Shown here piece by piece: positions 44,818 through 53,589 of a stretch of DNA of 64,000 nucleotides (positions within the stretch are counted from its first letter, which is position 1; each line of letters opens with the position of its first letter). Source of the DNA: Thermohalobaculum sp951813525 (GTDB lineage: Bacteria; Pseudomonadota; Alphaproteobacteria; Rhodobacterales; Rhodobacteraceae); NCBI GenBank assembly GCA_951813525.2, contig CATOTJ020000003.1:682001-746000 (forward strand). Reading direction: 5' to 3'. The notes under the pieces were generated by a model. The model was not told where the DNA came from, searched no databases, and saw nothing but the letters and a program-made list of their open reading frames with translations. The position numbers and the translations under genes are program-made.

Positions 44818-44957
44818 CCTTCGGGGCCTGCCAAATCCGTATTGCGGCGGGGGAATCTGCGCGGGCGGGGCCCGGCGGATTTTTCCGCCTGCCGTTCGGC
44901 CTGTGTGATAGTCTTGCGCGATTACAGAACGCCCGCCGATTGCCCGAAGGTTGTTTT

Positions 44958-46025
44958 ATGCTTTCCCAGAGCCCTCCTATCCATAATGGCCAGATCAGCT
45001 GCCGTCTTTGCGGGCGGCCGATGGACGCCAATCTCGCGTCCATGCGCAACAGCATTTGCCGCGCACCGGCCTGCGATGCCGAACGGACACGCGAAGCGGC
45101 CCGGGCCATTCAGGAACGCGACTGGAACCAATACCGCAACATAACCCGGGATCGGTTGGAAAGGGCGGCACCTGCTATTGCAGTGCTATCTGAGCAGGTC
45201 GGGATCGAAGTTCCACAGCTCAAGACCCAGATGTTGCCCCGTCAAATGCGGCCAATGGGACCGCCCGATGCAAAGCGGCGCGCCGAGTTTACCCAATACC
45301 TGCGCGAGATTGTCGACGCTTCTTTTGCCGCGGGCCCACCACCGCCGGAACCATCGCCGGGCCGGGACCGGCAAACCGATGCGGAACCCAAAGCGGCTCA
45401 AGCTGCCTGCGCGACCTGCAAAGGCGACTGCTGTAACCTGGGCGGCGAGCAGAATGCATTCTTGAACGCCGATATCATTTCAGAATACCGCAGCCTGAAC
45501 CCCAACGACGATGCGGATCAGGTCTATGAGGCCTATCACTCGCGGCTGGCCGACGAGATGCCCGAAAACTCCTGCCAGTTTCATGGTCCGAAAGGATGTA
45601 CTTTGGACCGGGCGCACAGGGCCGACATCTGCAATTTACATCACTGCCGTGCACTCAAATATCTGCTGCATATGGACGGCGTGATCGGCGATAGCCCTCT
45701 GGCACTGATCGCGTTGGATGAAGAAGGCGACGGTCTGGAAGCAAGCTTTGTGGACGGGGACGACTGGCGCCGTGTCGATACGACAGGCGCGTCTGATGTC
45801 AGTCCCGATCAGCGTGACTGGATCGTTCAGAGCGGCCTTGACTGGCTGCCGGACGTGTCGCCAATGATCCAGCCAATTCATCGGCCCAACCCGCCTGCCC
45901 CGACCTGCCATTGGTGCGGGGACGCGATCGGCATCAATCAAGCTGCCCGTGGCCAAAGCTGTGGTGCGCCGGGATGCGAACAGCGGCGCGTGCAGGATCT
46001 GGCACGCAAGTCGTCGCCTACGTAA
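44958..46025 (+). CDS. Cysteine-rich protein A: YkgJ-like cluster between two zinc-ribbon-like ends
   Basis: A 355-residue cytoplasmic protein. The N-terminal knuckle is C-x2-C-x15-C-x4-C (CRLCG...CRAPAC) and the C-terminal one C-x2-C-x14-C-x4-C (CHWCG...CGAPGC). The centre has CATCKGDCC followed by CQFHGPKGCTLDR and CNLHHC, close to the CxxCxxCC metal-cluster pattern of YkgJ-type proteins. A proline-rich linker and a helical segment (about 40-130) separate the first two parts. A paralogue with the same plan lies at 49282. ATG 44958 follows GAAGG. Zinc or iron-sulfur binding is likely; the biological role is unknown. Confidence 0.75.
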   Translation: MLSQSPPIHNGQISCRLCGRPMDANLASMRNSICRAPACDAERTREAARAIQERDWNQYRNITRDRLERAAPAIAVLSEQVGIEVPQLKTQMLPRQMRPMGPPDAKRRAEFTQYLREIVDASFAAGPPPPEPSPGRDRQTDAEPKAAQAACATCKGDCCNLGGEQNAFLNADIISEYRSLNPNDDADQVYEAYHSRLADEMPENSCQFHGPKGCTLDRAHRADICNLHHCRALKYLLHMDGVIGDSPLALIALDEEGDGLEASFVDGDDWRRVDTTGASDVSPDQRDWIVQSGLDWLPDVSPMIQPIHRPNPPAPTCHWCGDAIGINQAARGQSCGAPGCEQRRVQDLARKSSPT

Positions 46026-46112
46026 CGCCGCCGCATTGTGCGACCAAACTGCCGCCCAGCACGGCGGGCAACATAAATGGCAGACACTGCCGCCGCAAGC
46101 CGGGCCAAAAAG

Positions 46113-47837
46113 TTATCGTTTGAACGAGCCGCGCTTGGGCGACAATTTTCCAGAGTATAACAACACCCTGATCCGCTGCGCGCGGCGCAACGCATCCGGC
46201 GGCGGCGATGCGCCGGTTTTTGCACGCAGTTGTAAAAACCGGGCAATGATCATGCGCTCGTTCGCATCGCTCAGTACGGCCGGGTCGGCTTTGACCAAAC
46301 CAGCATCACTGATCGCGATAGACAGCGCCTTGCGGGCATACGCAGGTCGTTGGATCGCATAGTCGAAAATCAGCGCAACTCCGTATTCCGATGTCAACCA
46401 CGCGCCGACATCGCGCCCATGCACCTGGAACCGTGGTGAACTCAGGATCTGATCCAACATTTCGGCGGCCAGAGAAATCTGGGCGATGCCCATATTCGGA
46501 TCCTGTCCGCCCCGCCAGAACCGGTAGATCCATTCCGGCGTCCGAAACCCATCCTTTCGGTCCCCACTTTTGACGACCTGCCCGTCCAGAACCAAATAGC
46601 CGGTGCGTGTGCCGGTCATCTCGATGTCCAAACCGTGGGCCTCGAACAGGCGCCGGAACCCGTCAGGATCACGGCTTTTCAACCGCGCCAAAAGCCCCAC
46701 CAGATTGCCTGGCCGGCTGGCGACGCCAAGGTTCCAGCGCAAAAACCCTAAGCTGAGATGGGCGTTGTCCCAGGAAGCGACCCCGTCGATCCGGCCTTCG
46801 TTTTGCGAGACCGCCCGCAAGACCGTCAGGACCGACCGCGAGTAACCGGCTGCCGCAAGCGCCGTCGCGTTGTCTTTGACAAACTGATCGACGGTGACAT
46901 TGCCTCTGGCATAAAAGCCCTGATTGAATTTGCGCAGTTGCAACGTCACGCCGTCTTCGCTCACCGTGACGCTGCGCCCGTCGGACCGGGTTTCGATCGT
47001 CGTCGGGCAAACATAGACGCTGACATACCAAAGCGTGCGCTTTCCCTGGTTCAGCCGAATTTCAACGCCCGGCATATCGTCGGTGTCGAACACCTTGGCG
47101 ATCCGTTTTGCGTCCGGCAGCTCGATTTTGTCCTTGTCGTAAATGACCGCAATCGGACCTGCTTGCACGCCTTCCTGCGCCATTTCGGCATTGGTCGTAC
47201 GCTGCAACCGGACACGGCCAAACCCTCGGGCCGCCAGGGTTTCTGTCAACTCGCGGACCCTGGCAGCGAACGCCAGATCACTGCCTGCGGCCGGGCAAAG
47301 AAAGACATCGACATCCGTTGCCCCTTCACGGCCGTCATAGCGGTCCTGCACCGTGCCAAAGATCGAAGCCCCGCCCAGGGCGCTGGCAATCCGGCGGGAA
47401 AACACAGCCAGCCACTTCGCTTCTTCCGGCGTGGGGCTCTGATTTGCGGCCCGGTACTTTTGCTCGACGATCGCTGCCCGTTTCGCCAACGCCTGCGTCC
47501 AGGCGCTGTTATCGGTCCCGGTCAGCAGTTCCAGCACCGCCAGGCGGGTTTCGTCCTTCGTCCTGGCAGATCCATGCTGATCCAGGGTCTTTTCCAGAAT
47601 ACTCAGCAGATCGGCGACCAGCTTGGGGTCGCCGGAAAAACCGCCTTCCAGCCCCGCCATCGCGATGCGCCGGTCCACCCTGGTTTCGGCCCGTATCATC
47701 TCGGCAATCAACGCGGCACGGCGCTGATTCGACTCGTTCTCGATCACCTCCAGGCTGCGCCCAACCCTTTCCGCCGCGATCGAGAAAGCAGGCATCGCAA
47801 GGCAAATCCCCGCGGCGACCAACGCAAATCGCTTCAT
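46113..47837 (-). CDS. Exported protein of unknown function, possible lysozyme-like C-terminal region
   Basis: About 574 residues with a Sec-type signal (MKRFALVAAGICLAMPAFSIAA). The middle contains a region that looks nucleotide- or metal-free and is beta-rich (DVDVFLCPAAG...TLWYVSVYVCPTT). The C-terminal part, NEGRIDGVASWDNAHLSLGF followed by a GNLVGLLARLKSRDPDGF stretch, resembles peptidoglycan- or lysozyme-like domains, where an early Glu can be catalytic; this is weak. ATG 47837 overlaps the stop of the coiled-coil gene (ATGA); ATG 47846 is also in frame. It is convergent with protein A. Confidence 0.6.
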   Translation of the reverse strand: MKRFALVAAGICLAMPAFSIAAERVGRSLEVIENESNQRRAALIAEMIRAETRVDRRIAMAGLEGGFSGDPKLVADLLSILEKTLDQHGSARTKDETRLAVLELLTGTDNSAWTQALAKRAAIVEQKYRAANQSPTPEEAKWLAVFSRRIASALGGASIFGTVQDRYDGREGATDVDVFLCPAAGSDLAFAARVRELTETLAARGFGRVRLQRTTNAEMAQEGVQAGPIAVIYDKDKIELPDAKRIAKVFDTDDMPGVEIRLNQGKRTLWYVSVYVCPTTIETRSDGRSVTVSEDGVTLQLRKFNQGFYARGNVTVDQFVKDNATALAAAGYSRSVLTVLRAVSQNEGRIDGVASWDNAHLSLGFLRWNLGVASRPGNLVGLLARLKSRDPDGFRRLFEAHGLDIEMTGTRTGYLVLDGQVVKSGDRKDGFRTPEWIYRFWRGGQDPNMGIAQISLAAEMLDQILSSPRFQVHGRDVGAWLTSEYGVALIFDYAIQRPAYARKALSIAISDAGLVKADPAVLSDANERMIIARFLQLRAKTGASPPPDALRRAQRIRVLLYSGKLSPKRGSFKR

Positions 47838-48478
47838 AATTCGCATGTCCGTTCCCGTTCACGGTAGGTTTGCAGATTGCCGTCGACATTGCCCTTTTCC
47901 GTGCGCAGCCGCGATTCCAGCCGCGCAAGGCGAATTTTCTGTTCTTCATCGGCCCGGGTCAGGTCGGAGCGGTTCGAGAATGCCTCCAACCCAATCCGTA
48001 TCGATTCCAGCAACTCATTATAGGCCTTGGCCAATGCCTGGTATTCGTGGATCTGGGCACGGGCGGTCAGAATGCACTCCTTGGTGCTCAATGTCGTTTC
48101 AGCGACAAAGCCTTTAAGGTCCTCCGCCCGGACCATATCCTCTTCAACATCGTCGAACCGGCGGCCAAGGGCCGCCTCAAGATCTGCAATCCGTTTGGCC
48201 AACTTGGTCTCGGTCGATGCGATCAGACCGACGGTCTTTTCGCCCTCGGACTTGTTCGTATCGATCCGCTTGCTCAAGGCGCCGTCAGCCGCCTTGAAGG
48301 CATCTTGCGCGTCGCGGATCGTGGCATAGCCGCCGATGGCCGTGCCGGCGATGGCCAAAACGACGCCGATCGCCTTCCAGGTATCGGGTACTTTTGACCA
48401 GACCGAGGCTTTTTTGGCCTCGCCGCTCTCACCATTTTCGCTTTCGCTCAACGACGCCCCCACAATCGTACGCTTCAC
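47834..48478 (-). CDS. Single-pass membrane protein with coiled coil, unknown function
   Basis: A 214-residue protein, start GTG 48478 (a GTG at 48463 is possible). An acidic N-terminus is followed by one membrane segment (WKAIGVVLAIAGTAIGGYA, about 34-52), then a long charged helical region (SEGEKTVGLIASTETKLAKR; LEAALGRRFDDVEEDM; RLARLESRLRTEKG) that should form a coiled coil. Two cysteines lie in the C-terminal region. It is coupled by ATGA to the exported protein, so the two may form one envelope complex. No family recognised. Confidence 0.6.
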   Translation of the reverse strand: MKRTIVGASLSESENGESGEAKKASVWSKVPDTWKAIGVVLAIAGTAIGGYATIRDAQDAFKAADGALSKRIDTNKSEGEKTVGLIASTETKLAKRIADLEAALGRRFDDVEEDMVRAEDLKGFVAETTLSTKECILTARAQIHEYQALAKAYNELLESIRIGLEAFSNRSDLTRADEEQKIRLARLESRLRTEKGNVDGNLQTYRERERTCEL

Positions 48479-48739
48479 ATATTCCGGATATGGTACGATT
48501 ATCCGGGCACGTTCGCAAATCGCGACGCGATATTTTCCACGCTAACTCAACCGGTGCGCGCCCAACCCGCAATGCAGGCAAAGGTTTCGTAGGCCGGTAC
48601 CAAGGCGCAAAAAGTCTGCCAGAATTATCGCCTGCAAGGACAGCCCGCCAAGCCGCCCGGGTCGCACAAGACCGTTCATATTCGCGACCACGAGCGCCAT
48701 CACTGGTTCACAAAACGTCGCGACCCTATTGCCGGGTAT

Positions 48740-49210
48740 TCATTTCTTGGCGCGAAAGTCCTTGTGGCAGGCCGTGCATGTTTCCGCCATGGCTGCGAAA
48801 AGGGCAGCCGGCGCCCGGTCGCCCCCATCGCGCGCGTTCCCCGCCCCGCTGGCCAGCGCTTCCGCGCGCGACGTTAACTGCGCGGACAAGTCTGCGAACC
48901 GTTGCCAATCCGTCCAGATCGCGGGCCGGGCCTCCGACGGTCCCATGATCGAGTTCTTGGGGAACTTGCCGGTCAGGGCGTCGCCGCCCGTCTTTGCAAT
49001 CGCCCGCGCCAAAAACGCGACCCGGTCATTGTCATAGCTAAGTTCACCCTTCAACATGCGCCCGATTTCCTTGGTCGCCTTACCGACCGTAACCATCAGG
49101 TCCATACGTTGCTTCACCACCCCTTCAGCACCCGAATGGCCCCAAGCCAACGCTGCAACGCCGATCAGACAGGTGGACAGCGTCAGGGTAGATCGGTGAA
49201 AAAGGCGCAT
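48740..49210 (-). CDS. Cytochrome c' (c-prime) family protein
   Basis: A 156-residue exported protein: a signal peptide (TLTLSTCLIGVAALAWG), a four-helix bundle with RMDLMVTVGKATKEIG, and the C-terminal heme attachment site CTACH (ETCTACHKDFR). Cytochromes c' are periplasmic, have a mostly pentacoordinate heme and bind NO or CO. It is 71 bp from, and divergent to, cysteine-rich protein B, and transcribed toward the coiled-coil gene 261 bp away. Confidence 0.9.
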   Translation of the reverse strand: MRLFHRSTLTLSTCLIGVAALAWGHSGAEGVVKQRMDLMVTVGKATKEIGRMLKGELSYDNDRVAFLARAIAKTGGDALTGKFPKNSIMGPSEARPAIWTDWQRFADLSAQLTSRAEALASGAGNARDGGDRAPAALFAAMAETCTACHKDFRAKK

Positions 49211-49281
49211 GGTGGTCTAAATCCCAATCGATTGAGGGTCGACAAACGTCGCACAAATGCCACCACGATGGCCAGCGATGG

Positions 49282-50340
49282 ATGTGCGGGCAGACGCGGG
49301 CGGCGATGACCAGTTTTCCGCACCTCGCCAGTAAAGCCAAAAGATGCCGGTTTTGCGGAACAAAGCTGGACGATAGGCAGCCCGTCGCGCGGCCTGGCGT
49401 ATGCGTTTCGGCGAATTGCCGCCGGCAACTGTCCCTGGAGGAAGCCGAGGCGAGTGCCCAGCGTGAATGGGACGAAACGCTGCGCCGATCCCGCGAACAA
49501 ATCGCAGATGGGGCCGCGGACATCATCGCGGAAGCAGCAAGCCATGGCCTGACCGCAGATCAGATCCTGGCCGTCGCGGTCCCGCTGCTCGCACGTCCGC
49601 AAAGTGCGCTGGACGCGCAAAGCCGCGAACAGTTTGTCGAACATGTCAGGCACATCGTCGCCAGATCCTTTGAAGATGCGGCGCCCGTCCCCGAGACATC
49701 AGAGCGATCCCAACTGGAGGCACCGGTCAATCGGTACTTCGGCGCCGCCTGCGCCACCTGCATGGGCGCCTGTTGCGAGATTGGGCGGGGCTATATGGCC
49801 TTTCTTTCGGCCGAGACGATCACGCAATATCGCCGGCACGTTCCGCACCTGTCGGCCGATGAAGTGATCGACACGTATATCGACCGGTTGCCTGACAAGA
49901 TTACTGAAGGGTCTTGTTACTTTCATGGCTCAAGGGGCTGTACGTTGGATCGCGAACAACGTGACGATGTCTGCCACCGACATTTTTGCCTGCAAGTTCG
50001 TGTCCATCGGGCCGCACAGATCGACCGCGAACCGGGCCCGCTGATCATCCTGGCCGCAGATCAAGAGGGTAACCGCGCGGTCACATTTCTGGGCGCTGGC
50101 GGGCGCGGGGAAGTGTCGCCGCGCCCTGATCGACAAAAGCCAAAGCCCACCGACGCACAGGCCATTGCGGACCGGGCCATCGACCGCCTGCCGGCAACGC
50201 CCCCTGCGCCGCAATCCGGCGCACCGCCACTGGCACCGCTGTGCCAATGGTGCGCCAAACCGATCAGCCCCGTTCAGGCGGCATTGACCAACTCGTGCGG
50301 CGACACCGCCTGTGAACTCGCGCGGCGGCAACACCAATAA
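49282..50340 (+). CDS. Cysteine-rich protein B, paralogue of protein A
   Basis: 352 residues with the same three-part plan as the product at 44958: N-terminal C-x2-C-x15-C-x4-C (CRFCG...CVSANC), central CATCMGACC with CYFHGSRGCTLDR and CHRHFC, and C-terminal C-x2-C-x14-C-x4-C (CQWCA...CGDTAC). The stretch between the central halves (AFLSAETITQYRRHVP...VIDTYIDRLPDKITEGSC) also aligns with A. ATG 49282 or 49306 may be the start. Divergent from cytochrome c'. Function unknown. Confidence 0.75.
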   Translation: MCGQTRAAMTSFPHLASKAKRCRFCGTKLDDRQPVARPGVCVSANCRRQLSLEEAEASAQREWDETLRRSREQIADGAADIIAEAASHGLTADQILAVAVPLLARPQSALDAQSREQFVEHVRHIVARSFEDAAPVPETSERSQLEAPVNRYFGAACATCMGACCEIGRGYMAFLSAETITQYRRHVPHLSADEVIDTYIDRLPDKITEGSCYFHGSRGCTLDREQRDDVCHRHFCLQVRVHRAAQIDREPGPLIILAADQEGNRAVTFLGAGGRGEVSPRPDRQKPKPTDAQAIADRAIDRLPATPPAPQSGAPPLAPLCQWCAKPISPVQAALTNSCGDTACELARRQHQ

Positions 50341-50436
50341 TCTCGCCGAAGAACGCCCACCGGTCTGGCAGCGCCCACCCAAGAACCCGCGCTGCCAATC
50401 AGGCTCAGCCCGGCCAAACCGCGCTCATCTCGCCTA

Positions 50437-52146
50437 TTACAGGCTCTTCAGATCCAACGCGATTTGCAGGGCCAGGAACTTTCCATAGATCCGGCACTGC
50501 GAGAAGGCGCCCGCCGTGAACCACAACCCCGGCTGACCGGTCCGCGTCCACATGTTCGCCATTTCTTTGACATCGTTAAAGCCCCAGACCTGACCTGCCC
50601 GATCGCGCACAGCTTCGCCGAATAATCCGGCGATCATCGCACCCTGCGTCTCGTACCCTGTTGCCATCACCACCAATTCGGCCGGGCGGTGCGTGCCGTC
50701 CGACATCTGCACGCCGTCGGACCCGAACGACTGGATATCGGCATATTGAATCAGATCGATCTCGCCATCGATGATCAACTCGGAGCATCCAATGTTGAAG
50801 TAATACCCGCCGCCGCGCTTTCGATACAGCAACGGCCAGCCCGTCCCGTCCTCGCCATAGGACAAGCGGAAACCGGCGCGCTCCAACCCGGTCAGTGTTT
50901 CCCGGTCGATCTCGGTTACTTGCTTGGTCAGCAGCTTGTGCGCCTCGACCATCACATCGAACGGGATCGAGATGTTGATCAGGTCCTGATCATCGATATC
51001 GTCAAAATCCAGATACAGCCCGTCATAAAGCTGCGCCGACGGCTCGACATTGGTGATCATGGTCGGGCTGCGCTGCACCATCGTCACCTTCGCGCCATGG
51101 GCGTGCAGATGCTGGCTGATATCGTGGCTTGATGTGCCGGTCCCCAGGACCATCACAGGGCGGCCGCGCCACTTTTCGCCCACCTCGAAATGGGCGGCGT
51201 GGATCTTCTCGCCCTGAAACCGGTTCAGGGTCGGAATATCTGGATATTTCGGCACAGCGCTGGTCGACGCGGCCATGACGATATGGCGGACCTGCATTTC
51301 ACGCCGTTCGCCATTCCGGTCGATACGGGCGGTCCAAACCTTGGCATCCTCGTCCCAATCGGCGCCGTCGAAACTGGTCTCGGTCCAGAAATTGATCTCC
51401 AGCGCCTCGGTATAAAACTCCAACCAGTTGGCGATCATGTCCTTGGGAATATATCGCGGCCATGTCTTGGGAAACGGCAGAAACGGCATCTCGTTGACGC
51501 GGATCTGGTTGTGCAGCTTCAGATTGTGATAGCGCAGCCGCCAATTGTCGCCGATGCGCTTTTCCCGATCGACAACCAGCGTGTCGATCCCCATTGCGCT
51601 CAGGCGCGCCGCGATCGTCAACCCGGCATGGCCGCCCCCTACCACCAGCACTGCCGGATCACGATCTGCAAAGGCCCGCGCCGCCTCGCGCTGATCGGCC
51701 CAGTTTGGCGCCCGGACGTCGCGGGCATAGGCGGGCTCGACCCGTTCGGGCGCGTCGTGCAGCCGGTTCAGCGACGTCATGATCGTCCAGGCGCGCGCCG
51801 GATCGTCGGCCTTCCAACGCACCAGACCCTCGCCATGACCGTCCGCCGTCTCAAACGTGAATATCGCCTCGATACAGTCCACGCCCGCGCGGGTTGCTTT
51901 CGTGGGCGGCAGCCGTGTCGGGTGACGCTGCAGATTGCGGGCACCGCTCGCACGCCACGCCACCGCCACTGCACCGGGATCGCCCGAAATCGTCCGCAGC
52001 TCCCCCGTCAGCGCTACCAGATCCCGCCAATGGCAATCTTCCAGGAGCAATGACGAAAGATCGCCGCCCCCGGTCAGCTCGGCCTGCAACCGGTCGATCC
52101 ATGCGTCGGCATTTGCGGCAAGATGGCTGTTCTGCGTGTCGAGCAT
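50437..52146 (-). CDS. Flavin-containing monooxygenase-type FAD/NAD(P) oxidoreductase
   Basis: A 569-residue protein. An N-terminal cone-fold, SnoaL-like region (about 1-150) precedes the flavoprotein. FAD motif VVGGGHAGLTIAARL near 167; second nucleotide motif VLGTGTSSHDISQHL near 330; ATGYETQGAMIAG near the C-terminus. Such enzymes oxidise soft nucleophiles (N or S) or act as Baeyer-Villiger enzymes. ATG 52146 follows GGAGGAAG. The N-terminal fusion is shared by a known subgroup. Substrate unknown. Confidence 0.87.
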   Translation of the reverse strand: MLDTQNSHLAANADAWIDRLQAELTGGGDLSSLLLEDCHWRDLVALTGELRTISGDPGAVAVAWRASGARNLQRHPTRLPPTKATRAGVDCIEAIFTFETADGHGEGLVRWKADDPARAWTIMTSLNRLHDAPERVEPAYARDVRAPNWADQREAARAFADRDPAVLVVGGGHAGLTIAARLSAMGIDTLVVDREKRIGDNWRLRYHNLKLHNQIRVNEMPFLPFPKTWPRYIPKDMIANWLEFYTEALEINFWTETSFDGADWDEDAKVWTARIDRNGERREMQVRHIVMAASTSAVPKYPDIPTLNRFQGEKIHAAHFEVGEKWRGRPVMVLGTGTSSHDISQHLHAHGAKVTMVQRSPTMITNVEPSAQLYDGLYLDFDDIDDQDLINISIPFDVMVEAHKLLTKQVTEIDRETLTGLERAGFRLSYGEDGTGWPLLYRKRGGGYYFNIGCSELIIDGEIDLIQYADIQSFGSDGVQMSDGTHRPAELVVMATGYETQGAMIAGLFGEAVRDRAGQVWGFNDVKEMANMWTRTGQPGLWFTAGAFSQCRIYGKFLALQIALDLKSL

Positions 52147-52262
52147 GGCTTCCTCCGTCCAGCGCGCCGACCCTATAGTCCGGTGCTACGTCGCGGCAAT
52201 CCCATGGATGATGCCCCATCCGTGCAGCCTTCCCTTCGGCGAAATTCGAACGGGCGGTGGTG

Positions 52263-52565
52263 CTATCCGCAAGGTGCGCCGATCATGCCCATCCCCGACA
52301 GAACATGCCAGACAGCCAACGCCGTCGCTGCCGCGCCCAGCAAAATGCCCTCGGCCCTGCGTCCGGGCAGACTGGTGATCAATGCAACAAGCCCCAGAAA
52401 CCCTGCGATTGCGCCCAGAATCAAGGCCCCATAGTTCCGATAGACGCAGGATGTAACGACACCGTTGTGCGACGAACTGCTCATCGTCTCGACGGTGACA
52501 AAGAAGGCCGCAATCGCGACACCGATCGCAATTCGCGGCAGCATCGGCTTCCTGGTTTCGCTCAT
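52263..52565 (-). CDS. Small membrane protein, unknown function
   Basis: A 100-residue protein with three likely membrane segments (IAIGVAIAAFFVTVET; YGALILGAIAGFLGLVALI; GILLGAAATALAVWHVLSG) and two isolated cysteines. ATG 52565 lies 4 bp after the glycosyltransferase stop, so the two are co-transcribed. No family recognised. Confidence 0.7.
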   Translation of the reverse strand: MSETRKPMLPRIAIGVAIAAFFVTVETMSSSSHNGVVTSCVYRNYGALILGAIAGFLGLVALITSLPGRRAEGILLGAAATALAVWHVLSGMGMIGAPCG

Positions 52566-52569
52566 ACTT

Positions 52570-53370
52570 TCAATCCCGCTCCATCTGATCGTCGTGCTGC
52601 GGCAGTCTTTCATGCCCATGCTTTTCCAGCATTTTGGCAATCCGCAAGGTCCGGCTGAACGCCGCCGTCAGCGAAAACATGAAGCCTTTCCAACCCCCGA
52701 ACAGGTGGCGGCGCAGGAAATAGAATTTCAGAAAGGACAACGGCATCTCCAAGACAAGACGCAGGATCAATCCGGCGCGCCCGCGCCGCTTGCTGACACC
52801 TGCCACATAGGTTGAATAGGTATTCTCTTTATCGACAAAATGATGAAACGAAGTCAGCGGGAAATGATGGATCGGCGCTTTCAGTTGCCGGGCCGTCCCC
52901 TCCAGCACGACCCGGTCGAACAACTCATGATCCCGGTAACCGCCCGCTGCACGGTGATAAAGACGCACGACGTTGTAGTCGTTCGCAAACCGGCGGGGCC
53001 TCTGGTCGCCTGGATAGACATTCCAAATTTGCACTTTGTACCCGGCCGGGCTTGCGTCATCCGCAACTGCCGCCTTCATCTCGGCCGCAAGCTCCGGCGT
53101 CACGACTTCATCAGCATCGACATTCAACAGCCAATCGTTCCGGCACAGCCCTTCTGCAAAGACCTTTTGCGGGCCATAGCCCGTCCAATCGCGATGGTGG
53201 AATTCAGCCCCGGCGGCGCGAGCGATCTGCTCGGTGTTGTCGGTCGATCCAGAATCGACCACCACCACCTGATCGGCCCAAGCGAGCGCCGCCAACGTGC
53301 GCGCCAACCTCTCCTCCTCGTTGCGCGTAATTATAAAAACTGAAATCGCGGCCACCGTCACACCCCGCAT
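52570..53370 (-). CDS. Family 2 glycosyltransferase, LPS core (WaaE/KdtX-like)
   Basis: A 266-residue GT-A enzyme: ISVFIITRNEEERLARTL, VVVDSGSTDNTEQIA, and the D-x-D type LLNVDADEVVTPEL. The C-terminal part (HHFPLTSFHHFVDKENTYST; LRRHLFGGWKGF) matches WaaE/KdtX proteins that add a sugar to the LPS inner core. ATG 53370 is used; a GTG a few codons later is possible. A longer open frame upstream on this strand is antisense to the molybdenum hydroxylase gene and is not real. Confidence 0.87.
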   Translation of the reverse strand: MRGVTVAAISVFIITRNEEERLARTLAALAWADQVVVVDSGSTDNTEQIARAAGAEFHHRDWTGYGPQKVFAEGLCRNDWLLNVDADEVVTPELAAEMKAAVADDASPAGYKVQIWNVYPGDQRPRRFANDYNVVRLYHRAAGGYRDHELFDRVVLEGTARQLKAPIHHFPLTSFHHFVDKENTYSTYVAGVSKRRGRAGLILRLVLEMPLSFLKFYFLRRHLFGGWKGFMFSLTAAFSRTLRIAKMLEKHGHERLPQHDDQMERD

Positions 53371-53589
53371 GGCCAGGTTCGGCACGGGCAGCCGTGCCGG
53401 AAAACTGCCGATGTGGCGCCTGTCTGCTTGCCACGCATTCACTACCTTTCGTCTTGCCGCGCTATTTCGGTCAATCACACTTGGCGGCGATGGGCAACGG
53501 ACCATCTGCGGGTAAGGGGACTTGCCGCGCCTGACTTCTCTGCCTATCCCGGCATCTCCTTCTGACGAACTGGCGCGGCGAGGCAAGAA

